From NCBI GenBank assembly GCA_902528415.1, contig CABZSR010000009.1, positions 1 through 64,000 on the forward strand: 64,000 nt of DNA, written 5' to 3'. The notes beneath the pieces are model-generated. The model had not been told where the DNA came from, did no database searches, and saw nothing but the letters and a program-made list of their open reading frames with translations. Source of the DNA: an uncultured SAR116 cluster alpha proteobacterium (GTDB lineage: Bacteria; Pseudomonadota; Alphaproteobacteria; Puniceispirillales; Marisalimonadaceae). This document shows positions 19,630 to 29,133 of the stretch, in pieces. Every line of letters begins with the position of its first letter. The first letter of the stretch is position 1. A program made the translations under genes and the position numbers.

Positions 19630-20711
19630 TAAAAAGGTCCTTTAAATAATGGGTTGGGCACATCAGCTCTTATGTTGGGTTTTTTTTCTTTAAGATAGTT
19701 GATCATATTAATTAATATGTCATCAGTAAAATTCAATATTTTTTTTGCCTCCATTATAATATTTTCAGCTGTTGGATAATAATTTGCGGCTAAAGCTCTA
19801 CTTGACGGAGTGGGTCTATTTGGCAAACCGATTCTACTGACAGGTTTTTTTAAACTGTCAAAAAGATTTTCTGTAATTGAAGCACTTATTTCAGCACTAA
19901 TACCATATTCACGAAATCCAGTGTCACAACAAATCAGAGTTCGGGTCTTAGAAACTGATTCAAGTATTGGCTTTAAATTTAAAGGTTTTAGAATTCTTAA
20001 ATCAATTATCTCTGAAGATATATCAAATTTTTCTAATATTTCCGAAGCTAACAAAGCTTCATAAATCATGTAAGAAAAAGCAACTACTGTTATATCTTTG
20101 CCTTTTTTGATCACTTTTGGGCCATCTAGATTGATTTTGGAAGCACTTTTTTTTACATCTCCAGTAACATAATGACACCATCTATGCTCTATAAACATAG
20201 TAGGAATTTTTTCTTTTAAAGCTGAGTACAGCATGTCCTTAGCATCATTTGCTAGTGAGGGCATAATAACTCTCAGACCAGGGACGTAAGAAAAAATTGG
20301 TTCAAGTGATTGAGAATGTGCTGGACCTTGTCCCCAACCTCTTCCAATAATCATTCTAATAACTAAAGGAACTGAATGCTTTCCAGCTGAAACATAATGT
20401 GTTTTTGCAGCATTATTAAAGATTTGTTCAACTGATAAAAGTGCAAATTCTACCCTTTGGTGAATAAGTAAAGGTTTCATCCCCGACATAGCACTTCCAA
20501 TACAAAACCCTGTTAGTCCATTTTCTGCCAATGGGGCTTCAATTACTCGATCAACTCCAAAATTGTTCACAAGATCTTTAGTAGTTCCAAAGATAGCTTT
20601 TGGGTCTGTAACACCCTCTCCAATTACGAAAACATTTTTATTCTCTTTCATGGCTTGATGTGTTGCTTCACACAGAGCATCACTTAAGGTAAGATTTCTA
20701 CTAGAATTCAT
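19629..20711 (-). CDS. TPP-dependent dehydrogenase E1 beta / transketolase C-terminal-like protein
   Basis: RNLTLSDALCEATHQAMKENKNVFVIGEGVTDPKAIFGTTKDLVNNFGVDRVIEAPLAENGLTGFCIGSAMSG. Start trimmed to MNSSRNL rather than the ORF-track start (20786), which lies within the alpha gene. Confidence 0.9.
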   Translation of the reverse strand: MNSSRNLTLSDALCEATHQAMKENKNVFVIGEGVTDPKAIFGTTKDLVNNFGVDRVIEAPLAENGLTGFCIGSAMSGMKPLLIHQRVEFALLSVEQIFNNAAKTHYVSAGKHSVPLVIRMIIGRGWGQGPAHSQSLEPIFSYVPGLRVIMPSLANDAKDMLYSALKEKIPTMFIEHRWCHYVTGDVKKSASKINLDGPKVIKKGKDITVVAFSYMIYEALLASEILEKFDISSEIIDLRILKPLNLKPILESVSKTRTLICCDTGFREYGISAEISASITENLFDSLKKPVSRIGLPNRPTPSSRALAANYYPTAENIIMEAKKILNFTDDILINMINYLKEKKPNIRADVPNPLFKGPF

Positions 20712-21669
20712 AAACGAAACTTTCTGCAGTCGCTGGGTCGGGAAAAGAGTCTTGATCTGCAAACTTAAAAGCTTCATCAATCTCATTCAAATAAGTATCA
20801 ATTAATTTTTTATTTTCATTTTCAGTTAGAATTTTATCATTAATTAATCTATTTTTTTCATTAATTATTGGATCATTTTCAAACCAAAATGAAACTTCGT
20901 TTTTTTTCCTATAATCTAATTCGTCATCAAAGTTTGGTCCACAATGCTCTCTATGTCTATACGTGTCAAATTGTATAAAAAACGGCTGATTATTTTTTCT
21001 AATATATTCAATCGCTTCAAACGCAAATTCATTAACTTTACTTATATCATTCCCGTCACATCTCAAATATTTTATATCATGTGATTTAGCGTGTCTTGTT
21101 AAATCAGCAGATGGCTGTCTTTCATTCAAGGGTGTGTAAACAGAAAACAAATTATTTTCGCATATAAACAACACTGGAAGAGATTGAATTTTTGCAAAGT
21201 TTGCTGATTCATGATAAACACCTTCTTCGATAGCACCATCTCCAAAAAAAACAGCTGAAACTAATCTTTCTTTTTTTAACTTAATTGTTAATGCGTTTCC
21301 AACTGCTAATGGTATGACACTTCCAACTATTGGCAAACTGCTCATTATTCCAGCTTCTTCATCAAAGAGATGCATCGAACCTCCTCTTCCACCACAACAT
21401 CCACTTGCTTTACCGTGAAGTTCAGAAATCATTTTATTTAAATTTCCACCTTTGGCAAGATAATGAGCATGACATCTATGTGTTGAATATATTTTATCTT
21501 CTTTATTAAGATGGTTCATAACTCCAGATGCTATTGCCTCTTGACCAATAGAAAGGTGAACAGGGCATCTCATATTTTGTTCAGAATATCTTTTGGCTAT
21601 TTCTTCTTCAACTAATCTAATCCGAAGCATATTTTTATAAATATCTAAATAATTATTTTTAAAATTCAT
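20701..21669 (-). CDS. TPP-dependent dehydrogenase E1 alpha-like
   Basis: MRLVEEEIAKRYSEQNMRCPVHLSIGQEA; HRCHAHYLAKGG; FFGDGAIEEGVYHESANFA...ENN TPP motif. Confidence 0.92.
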   Translation of the reverse strand: MNFKNNYLDIYKNMLRIRLVEEEIAKRYSEQNMRCPVHLSIGQEAIASGVMNHLNKEDKIYSTHRCHAHYLAKGGNLNKMISELHGKASGCCGGRGGSMHLFDEEAGIMSSLPIVGSVIPLAVGNALTIKLKKERLVSAVFFGDGAIEEGVYHESANFAKIQSLPVLFICENNLFSVYTPLNERQPSADLTRHAKSHDIKYLRCDGNDISKVNEFAFEAIEYIRKNNQPFFIQFDTYRHREHCGPNFDDELDYRKKNEVSFWFENDPIINEKNRLINDKILTENENKKLIDTYLNEIDEAFKFADQDSFPDPATAESFVYEF

Positions 21670-21671
21670 AA

Positions 21672-22664
21672 CTAAATCAACTTATTCTTTTTCATCATTT
21701 TAATATTTATATAATCTTCGTTTTCAAGAGGATTAATTAAAATTTTATTTTTCATTGCATAAACTAAATCATTAATTGCGTCTTGGATTGTAAATTTTGT
21801 TGTAAAGCCAGTTTCCAAAGTAATCTTTTTGGATGAAATGTGATATGATCTCATATCATTAGTTGGTTTTGTTACAATTTCAACGTCATTACCTACACTT
21901 AACTTAACCATATTAGCTAATTCATTTACAGTGTGATTTTCAAAGCCTACATTATAAATTTTTCCATTAATTTTATTTATTGGAGTATTGATAAGGTGAA
22001 CGTATGATCTAACCATATCTTTTACAGTAATATTTGGTCTCTTTTGTTCTCCTCCTAAAACACTTATTCTTCTATTATTTACAGCATGATTAGTAAGTAT
22101 ATTTACAATTACATCTAATCTTTGTCTTGGAGCATAACCACAAACAGTTGCAGGCCTGACAATGGTCACACAAAAATCTTTAGTTTGCTCTTTAATTAAA
22201 ATGTCTTCACATAACGCTTTGTATTTTGAATAATCTGTTAGAGGCTCTAATGATAATTCTTCTGTAACTTCTGGTTCATCTTTGATGCCATAAACTGAAG
22301 ATGATGATGCATAAATAAAATGCTTCACTCCTAAATCTTTAGAGATCTTCACCATAGGTAAAAAACAATCAAAATTTATTGTTTTACCTAAATCAGGATT
22401 TAATTCAAAGCTTGGATCATTTGAGATACATGCAAGATGAATTACAGTATCACAACCATTAATTGATTTTTTTAAAACAGATTCATCTCTAATGTCGCCT
22501 TTTATAACTTTTAAATATGGATCGTGCCTAACACTGTTTAAAACACTATCACCATATAAAAATAAATCTAAAACAGTGACATCATGACCTTCATTTAAAA
22601 GCTTTGGAACTAAAAGACTTCCAACGTAACCTGCTCCACCTGTAACTAAAATCGATTTTTTCAT
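21672..22664 (-). CDS. NAD-dependent epimerase/dehydratase
   Basis: SILVTGGAGYVGSLLV; SSSSVYG; TDYSKYKALCE. Confidence 0.92.
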   Translation of the reverse strand: MKKSILVTGGAGYVGSLLVPKLLNEGHDVTVLDLFLYGDSVLNSVRHDPYLKVIKGDIRDESVLKKSINGCDTVIHLACISNDPSFELNPDLGKTINFDCFLPMVKISKDLGVKHFIYASSSSVYGIKDEPEVTEELSLEPLTDYSKYKALCEDILIKEQTKDFCVTIVRPATVCGYAPRQRLDVIVNILTNHAVNNRRISVLGGEQKRPNITVKDMVRSYVHLINTPINKINGKIYNVGFENHTVNELANMVKLSVGNDVEIVTKPTNDMRSYHISSKKITLETGFTTKFTIQDAINDLVYAMKNKILINPLENEDYINIKMMKKNKLI

Positions 22665-22675
22665 TGATATCTTCT

Positions 22676-23251
22676 TTAATCTTTTAAAAATAAATCCAAA
22701 GCTGTGTGAATTAAAACCAAATGTAGTATCTCAACAAATCCATATTCATTAGAGTCTACGTAAAAGTTTAATTTTCCAATTTTCCTCAACTCATTCTCTG
22801 GCTTAAATCCACTCAATGTTATAGTATATATACCCATTTCATTAGCATGATTAACAACGTTCAATATATTTTGTGACATTCCAGAACTACTAATTGCTAC
22901 CAACACATCATCTTTGAAACCATAATACCCAATTTGTTTAGAAAAAACTTCTTCATAAGAATAATCATTTGACAAACATGTTAACATAGATGAATCATTA
23001 AGTGCTATTGATCTGATACCACCGTTTTTTGTGTAATCAGTTGAACAATGACTACATATACCGGCACTTCCACCATTGCCAGCAAAAATTAACTTATTTT
23101 TGTCAGATTTACTGATTTTTTTAAGAAGATCTATCCATACGCTAAACGATTGGTCACGAGAAGCTATATTGCCATTTATTCCAGTCACTTCAACTTTATC
23201 AGCAATGTTTTTTAGTATATTTATATAATCTTGATAATTTCTATAATTCAT
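22676..23251 (-). CDS. SIS-domain phosphosugar isomerase (GmhA-like)
   Basis: KLIFAGNGGSAGICSHCSTDYTKNGG; VLVAISSSGMSQNILN. Confidence 0.85.
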   Translation of the reverse strand: MNYRNYQDYINILKNIADKVEVTGINGNIASRDQSFSVWIDLLKKISKSDKNKLIFAGNGGSAGICSHCSTDYTKNGGIRSIALNDSSMLTCLSNDYSYEEVFSKQIGYYGFKDDVLVAISSSGMSQNILNVVNHANEMGIYTITLSGFKPENELRKIGKLNFYVDSNEYGFVEILHLVLIHTALDLFLKD

Positions 23252-23253
23252 AA

Positions 23254-24783
23254 TTATTTCATTAATGTATCAATATATTTAATGAACTTATTTTTTTCAA
23301 TAAACTTTTGATGTCCTAAGATTTCAACCTTTAATGCTCCTGCAATATTTCCAATTAAACATAAATCCTCACTGTCTGCACCAATCATAGCAAAAGGACT
23401 AGTTACCGAAAAAAAAGCATCACCAGCACCAACAGTGTCCACAACACTATTTGTAAAAGCTGGTAATTCTGAAGTTTTAACACCATTTTCAAATAAAATA
23501 CAACCCTTTTTACCGAGAGTAATCATAAATTTTTTACAATCAATTAATGAGCTTAACTTATATTCAGCTAATGCTTGAATATCCGTATGTTTATCTTGAG
23601 CTGCTAGTCTAAACTCAGGTTCATCAATACAAATATAATCTGCCCTTGGATATCTACTAATGTAATTAAAACCTCTATTAGCGCTATTTGTTTGAGTATT
23701 AACAGCTAAAAATTTTGCTCTATTAGAAACTAAATCTATTAATTCATCAAAAACAAATCCATGACCAAAATCATTAACTATTACAATATCTACTTCATTA
23801 ATTTTATTTTTAACTGTGTTTAATGTTATTTTCTTCTCTTTTTCAGAATAAGGTCTATCGTCCATGTAATAAACTTCAAACATTTTTCTATAATAGCTTC
23901 TATCAACAAATCTTCTTTTTCTAATTGTTGGTCTATTTTCTAAAAATATCTTTTCGAATTTAATATTTAAACTTGATAATTTATCAAAAATTTTATTTTT
24001 TGGATCATCTAATCCTATATTGGTTATAACAGTTAAATTGTCACTAAAGTTTACTAAATGGCCAGCACTTGCTATGACTCCGCCTGAAAAAAAATCAGAA
24101 TTTTTATGAAGAGTAGCAACAATTGGTTCTTTTGAAGACTTACCTAATATGTCAACGTAATCATATTGATCTATAATTGTTTCCCCTATGATAAGAATTT
24201 TAATTTTTTTTACTTCATCAAGTAATTTATTAAAATAATTCATTCCTCCTTTTCTTTTGAATGAATTAATATTATCTCTAATTTTATCATGTGTAGGATT
24301 AATGTAATTATTTATAAGATTACTTGAGCTAAACACGATATCGTCACTATATTTGAGAATTCCACCATGCTTTTTTACTGCATTTTCTTCAACTTTTATT
24401 TTACCAGTTACGTCATTTTCATGGTTTTTATATTCAATTCCTTTGATGTAAACATCTGGTTTGATCGCTTCAATTGCTGGTAAAGCTGATTTATCGTATA
24501 TAACAGACACAAAGTCTATAATTTCTAAATTTGCTAACATTTCAGATCTTAAATTTTCATTAAATACTGGCCTGCCAGGACCTTTTAGCACAAATTTATC
24601 TGCTGTTAATGTAACTAACAAAATATCGCCACTTTTTTTTGCTTCCTTAAGGTACCTTAAATGTCCTATATGAAGTAAATCAAACGTTCCATGACATAGA
24701 ACAATTTTTTTGTTTTGATGTTTGAGATTTTCACAAATTTTCTCTAGTTCAGAAATAAATTTAATTTTTTTTTCATGGACCAT
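23254..24783 (-). CDS. bifunctional nucleotidyltransferase (N-terminal) / PfkB-type sugar kinase (C-terminal), HldE-like with reversed domain order
   Basis: N-term VLCHGTFDLLHIGHLRYLKEAKKSGDILLV (cytidylyltransferase); C-term IGETIIDQYDYVD...VDTVGAGDAFFSV (PfkB). Confidence 0.9.
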   Translation of the reverse strand: MVHEKKIKFISELEKICENLKHQNKKIVLCHGTFDLLHIGHLRYLKEAKKSGDILLVTLTADKFVLKGPGRPVFNENLRSEMLANLEIIDFVSVIYDKSALPAIEAIKPDVYIKGIEYKNHENDVTGKIKVEENAVKKHGGILKYSDDIVFSSSNLINNYINPTHDKIRDNINSFKRKGGMNYFNKLLDEVKKIKILIIGETIIDQYDYVDILGKSSKEPIVATLHKNSDFFSGGVIASAGHLVNFSDNLTVITNIGLDDPKNKIFDKLSSLNIKFEKIFLENRPTIRKRRFVDRSYYRKMFEVYYMDDRPYSEKEKKITLNTVKNKINEVDIVIVNDFGHGFVFDELIDLVSNRAKFLAVNTQTNSANRGFNYISRYPRADYICIDEPEFRLAAQDKHTDIQALAEYKLSSLIDCKKFMITLGKKGCILFENGVKTSELPAFTNSVVDTVGAGDAFFSVTSPFAMIGADSEDLCLIGNIAGALKVEILGHQKFIEKNKFIKYIDTLMK

Positions 24784-24786
24784 TTA

Positions 24787-25773
24787 TTATGTACCTAAAT
24801 ATTTAAACCAGTCAGAAGTAGCCTTTTCAATGGATTTTTGATCCCATAATGGTGCATCTTTAAATCTATTAATATCTTTTAGTAATAATTTTACACCCGT
24901 TTCAAAATCAATTTTAGGTTCCCAATTGAGCTCTTTTTTAATTGCTTTTATGTCAGCAAATGTACAATCAGGTTCTCCTGGTCTTTTTGGTATATGAATT
25001 TTTTCACCACCAAGTAATTTAACTAATTGATTTACACTGTAAGTACCACCAGAACCTACGTTTAAAATTAAATTTGTTTTTTGAGATATAATAGCCTCAT
25101 AAAAGGCATCGACTACATCTAATACATATGTAAAATCTCTTGTTTGATTACCATCTCCAACAATGGTAAAAGGTTTACCAGCAAGTTTTTGAGCCAAAAA
25201 AACGCCAAAAACAGCTCCATATGTACCAGATGTTCTAGCTCTAGGTCCATATACATTAAAGAGTCTTAGTGAAATACCGTTTATATTATATAAATTCAAC
25301 CAATGCATAACTAGTTCTTCGCCTAGTCTTTTTGTAAGAGCATATGGGTACATAGGTTTAATGGCAGTATCTTCTTTTGTAGGAAATTTTTTGGGAATTC
25401 CATAACATGAAGAAGAAGCAGCATAAATGAATCTTTTTATTTTATATTTTCTTGATAAATTCAGGACATTCAAAGTTCCATAAACATTCGTATTAAAATA
25501 TTCATCAGGATGATTTATTGAGGGAACAATATCCGCTAAAGCAGCCAAATGTACAACGACAGATACATCTTTAAAATACTCTTCAATACTCTTTTTATCA
25601 CAAATATTTCTCTCAAAAAAACTAAATTTAGGATTGTTTACATGATCATCAAGATTAGAACTTCTTCCCACCTCTAAATTATCAATGCCAATTACATCGT
25701 GATTTTTATTCAAAAGCAAATCAACCAAATGACTTCCGATAAATCCAGCTGAGCCTGTAACTAGAATTTTCAT
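24787..25773 (-). CDS. NAD-dependent epimerase/dehydratase (UDP-glucose 4-epimerase-like)
   Basis: ILVTGSAGFIGSHLVDLLL; AASSSCYG; YPYALTKRLGEEL; RLFNVYGPRAR. Confidence 0.92.
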   Translation of the reverse strand: MKILVTGSAGFIGSHLVDLLLNKNHDVIGIDNLEVGRSSNLDDHVNNPKFSFFERNICDKKSIEEYFKDVSVVVHLAALADIVPSINHPDEYFNTNVYGTLNVLNLSRKYKIKRFIYAASSSCYGIPKKFPTKEDTAIKPMYPYALTKRLGEELVMHWLNLYNINGISLRLFNVYGPRARTSGTYGAVFGVFLAQKLAGKPFTIVGDGNQTRDFTYVLDVVDAFYEAIISQKTNLILNVGSGGTYSVNQLVKLLGGEKIHIPKRPGEPDCTFADIKAIKKELNWEPKIDFETGVKLLLKDINRFKDAPLWDQKSIEKATSDWFKYLGT

Positions 25774-25785
25774 CTTAATTAATTA

Positions 25786-26901
25786 TTATACAAAATTTAG
25801 ATGATTTGGTTGTTCAACATCATCAGGAATGTTAAGGTTTACATGACCTTTTACATGAGCATCAAGTGTCTCATTTACTTTGTGTTGCAAGCAGAGAGTT
25901 CCACACATTTTTTGTGCATTAAATTCTGGTGAAGCTAAATATTTCATAACATTCCAATATTCATCAGAATTCCAAATATCTTTAAATCTATTATCACATA
26001 TATTACCAATATGATACCTTTTATATCTCTCATTGAAAAGCATTCCACAAGGGGCAACTAAACCACTTCCTGATATTTGCAACATAAATGGTGCACCAAA
26101 ACATCTTTGATATGATCTCTTCTCTCCAGATTCAATCTTTGACCACTTTACCACTACCTTGTACTCATCATCAGAATATGTTTCCGCCTCTTTAAGAATA
26201 TCATATATGTTTTTATAACCACTATAATCAACTCCCAAATCGCCGTCTTCATTATCACTACAATGCTTAATCACAAGATAATCTGGTCTTAATTCTTTAC
26301 CTAATTTTGCTAGAGGAATAACCTGATCAGCATCTTCAGGCATTAATACCATTTGCAGACCTATGGTTACTCCTAAATTATTTTTTCTTTTGATCTCAAC
26401 CATATCTCTAATATTTTGACAAATTCTATCAAAATATTTTTCTTTCACTCCCATTATTTCTGAATATCTTTTTCTTTCACCAGCACTTATATTAATTCTT
26501 AAATACGTTAAATATGGCAAGACTTCTTCTGCTTTATTTTTGGTTAAAACAAAACCATTAGTTCCAGAGGCCATTGATATACCTAATTCTGCACCTTTTC
26601 TAACAGCATCAACAAAAACAGGTGATATGGTACTTTCACCATCTGATACAAAACTTATACCTTTAACACCAATATCAGCTGCGTCTTCAAGAAAATCAAA
26701 TATAACCTTTTTATTTATAATTTTTCTATCATTCTCCTGAAGCATTGCATAACAAAAATAACATGCATAATTACAAGCTCTTGTTAAGGCCATGTCAATT
26801 GTAATTGGAGCAATCTTTTCTCCCCTTTCCCAAGCTTGTATTCTATCCATATGCCAATTAATTTTGGTTCCATCAAGTATAAGTTTTGTATGTTCTTGCA
26901 T
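25786..26901 (-). CDS. radical SAM protein with SPASM-like C-terminal cysteines
   Basis: TRACNYACYFCYA (CxxxCxxC); C-terminal CFGAPFMLQISGSGLVAPCGM...GNICDNRFKDIW...KMCGTLCLQH. Confidence 0.88.
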   Translation of the reverse strand: MQEHTKLILDGTKINWHMDRIQAWERGEKIAPITIDMALTRACNYACYFCYAMLQENDRKIINKKVIFDFLEDAADIGVKGISFVSDGESTISPVFVDAVRKGAELGISMASGTNGFVLTKNKAEEVLPYLTYLRINISAGERKRYSEIMGVKEKYFDRICQNIRDMVEIKRKNNLGVTIGLQMVLMPEDADQVIPLAKLGKELRPDYLVIKHCSDNEDGDLGVDYSGYKNIYDILKEAETYSDDEYKVVVKWSKIESGEKRSYQRCFGAPFMLQISGSGLVAPCGMLFNERYKRYHIGNICDNRFKDIWNSDEYWNVMKYLASPEFNAQKMCGTLCLQHKVNETLDAHVKGHVNLNIPDDVEQPNHLNFV

Positions 26902-26995
26902 AATATTCTCTATTTTAATTTAACATTATTTATTAAGTATATATCATTAAAGTCTATCCTAGATTATAACAAACAAAAAAATTTAACAAGTTAAT

Positions 26996-28159
26996 TTATA
27001 ATCTTCTAATCTTATTTTGGTCCTTTGATTCTTCATAATAAATTTGGAGTTTATTATCTAATTTTTTTCTTAAAAATTCTTCTAATTCTTTAATATATTT
27101 TGGTTTAGATAATATCTTTATTTTATCTTCATCAATTGAGACATATATCCTAATAGGCCAATTATTAAGATCATTGTCAATCTTTAAAAATGAAATACTT
27201 TTTTCTTGAAGATTATTTTTTTTCTCAAAAAAACTTATCATTTCAAATAAACTTTTTTCTCTATCAGCTTTTGTTTTTTTTAACCATATTTCTTTTGGAG
27301 GTGTATCATAAAAATTTATATTATTGTAATCATCAAGCATTAAATTTGATAATTCTTGAAATTTTGATTTCGTAGAAGCTATTAAATTGTTAATTGCAAC
27401 AAACTCTGGTCCTAAATTATTAGCAAGTAAGATCCCATCAATCTTAAAATTTTTTGTTTCCTCGACCAATTTATGCATTACTTTAAGCATTCCATGTTCA
27501 AAGAATTCTTGGTAGGGTAAATTTACACTAAAATTTCCAAGTGCCTCACATAAACCAATTAATAATAAATGATCAGATTTATAAAAAAAATTTTGAATAT
27601 TATAATTTTGATCAAGATTTAAATATATTGAAACTTTTTCGGTATCTGCAGAAATATCAAATTCACGTGGAGTAAAATTTTTAAGAAGAAATTTTTTAGA
27701 GTTAGAGTATTTATAAATTGTTTTAACCAATTGACTATCAACTTCTTCGACATAAGAAATTCCATATACATAATTAACATTTTTAACAATCTCTTTTGCT
27801 TTAGAATCTACTAGGTTGCTAATTTCACTGGAAATTTGATTAAGATTAATAATGTCAATATAAAAAAAATCTTCATTAAATTTAAAATTTATATCAAACA
27901 ACCCTAATTGTGACTTTATTAGTTGCTTAATTTCAAATTCACTAATTAAATTGTGATTAATTTTAAGAAAATATTGATCCTTACTAGTTTCTTTTATGGC
28001 GGCTAATAAATTAGATAAACTACTGATTATATTTTCATTTGGAACCCATAAAGATAAAGTTTCATCACTTTCTCCATGACCTCTTAATTTATCAACAAGA
28101 TCATTATTAAAATTATTAGTTATACTATTATAATCAATATACTTCATCTTCACAATCAA
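26996..28159 (-). CDS. uncharacterised 387-aa protein
   Basis: Long ORF upstream of and co-directional with the radical SAM gene; homologous remnant at 30074-30292. Likely start MKYIDYN at ~28147. Confidence 0.75.
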   Translation of the reverse strand: MIVKMKYIDYNSITNNFNNDLVDKLRGHGESDETLSLWVPNENIISSLSNLLAAIKETSKDQYFLKINHNLISEFEIKQLIKSQLGLFDINFKFNEDFFYIDIINLNQISSEISNLVDSKAKEIVKNVNYVYGISYVEEVDSQLVKTIYKYSNSKKFLLKNFTPREFDISADTEKVSIYLNLDQNYNIQNFFYKSDHLLLIGLCEALGNFSVNLPYQEFFEHGMLKVMHKLVEETKNFKIDGILLANNLGPEFVAINNLIASTKSKFQELSNLMLDDYNNINFYDTPPKEIWLKKTKADREKSLFEMISFFEKKNNLQEKSISFLKIDNDLNNWPIRIYVSIDEDKIKILSKPKYIKELEEFLRKKLDNKLQIYYEESKDQNKIRRL

Positions 28160-28167
28160 TATATTAT

Positions 28168-28203
28168 TTTAAAAATTTGTAAACCTTTAAAAATTTGTAA
28201 ACC
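28168..28203. repeat. perfect tandem 18-bp repeat x2 (tttaaaaatttgtaaacc)
   Basis: 28168-28185 and 28186-28203 are identical; located between the divergent 387-aa gene and wzm. Confidence 0.95.
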
Positions 28204-28326
28204 TTTGAGATTGGGTAAAAAATTTCAAATCAAGAGTTTATTCTTAATCTGATTTGAGATATTAGTAATAATAGACTTCTTGTTAAAACATAATTGAAAA
28301 TAATACGTTAGAGAAATGTTATTAAA

Positions 28327-29133
28327 TTGTTAAAAGTCATGATTAATATATATTTTAGATTTATTTTGGAATGTAAATATTCATTTAATTTGTGGTTCTA
28401 TGGTGGAATAATGGATGTTAAGCAAAAATATAGAAGATCAAAGATTGGGCATTTTTGGAATACTCTTCTTATTGCTGTTTTTTTAATGATGCTAGGACCA
28501 GTATATAGCAAAATATTTGGTTCAAATTTAAAAGACTTTTTTCCTTATCTTTCTGTAGGTTTTATAATTTGGATTTTTTTTTCACAAACCATAAATGAAA
28601 GTTGTAATATTTTTGAAGTCAATGCAGGTCAAATTAAACAAAGTAAAGTAACTTTAGTTGGATTTACAAATAGATTAGTTATGAAAAATTTACTTCATTT
28701 TTTTCATACAATTATAATTTTACCATTTATCTTTTTAATATCTTCGCATTCTTTAAATGTAAACGTTTTTTATGCGTTACCCGGATTAATTTTATTTACT
28801 ATATTTATTTTACTTTTATCTTTCATAGTGGCAATTTTTAGTAGTAGATACCGTGACATTCCACCAGTTATAAATTCCGTAATACAAGTTTTATTTTTTC
28901 TTTCACCGATAATTTGGGAAGAGGCTAAGTTAAACTTAGCTTCTCCACAAATTGCTTTTTTACTCTCTTTTAATCCATTAAGTATTTTTTTAGAATTAAT
29001 TCGAAATCCTATATTAGGTTTTAATCCTGACTTTGATGCAATTTTAATAGCAATTCTTTATATTTCTATATTATTTATCATAGCTTGTAACCTAAATTAT
29101 AAATTTTCACACAGGATTGTTTATTGGTTATAG
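28327..29133 (+). CDS. wzm: ABC polysaccharide/polyol-phosphate exporter permease
   Basis: VKQKYRRSKIGHFWNTLLIAVFLMMLGPVYSKIFG...FFPYLSVGFIIW...ISSRYRDIPPVI-type ABC2 permease; followed by the ATPase. Confidence 0.9.
   Translation: MLKVMINIYFRFILECKYSFNLWFYGGIMDVKQKYRRSKIGHFWNTLLIAVFLMMLGPVYSKIFGSNLKDFFPYLSVGFIIWIFFSQTINESCNIFEVNAGQIKQSKVTLVGFTNRLVMKNLLHFFHTIIILPFIFLISSHSLNVNVFYALPGLILFTIFILLLSFIVAIFSSRYRDIPPVINSVIQVLFFLSPIIWEEAKLNLASPQIAFLLSFNPLSIFLELIRNPILGFNPDFDAILIAILYISILFIIACNLNYKFSHRIVYWL

Noticed and set aside
20712-20786. Extended N-terminus of the E1-beta ORF
   Set aside because: The extra 25 aa overlap the E1-alpha coding region and have no E1-beta similarity; internal MNSSRNL is the better start.
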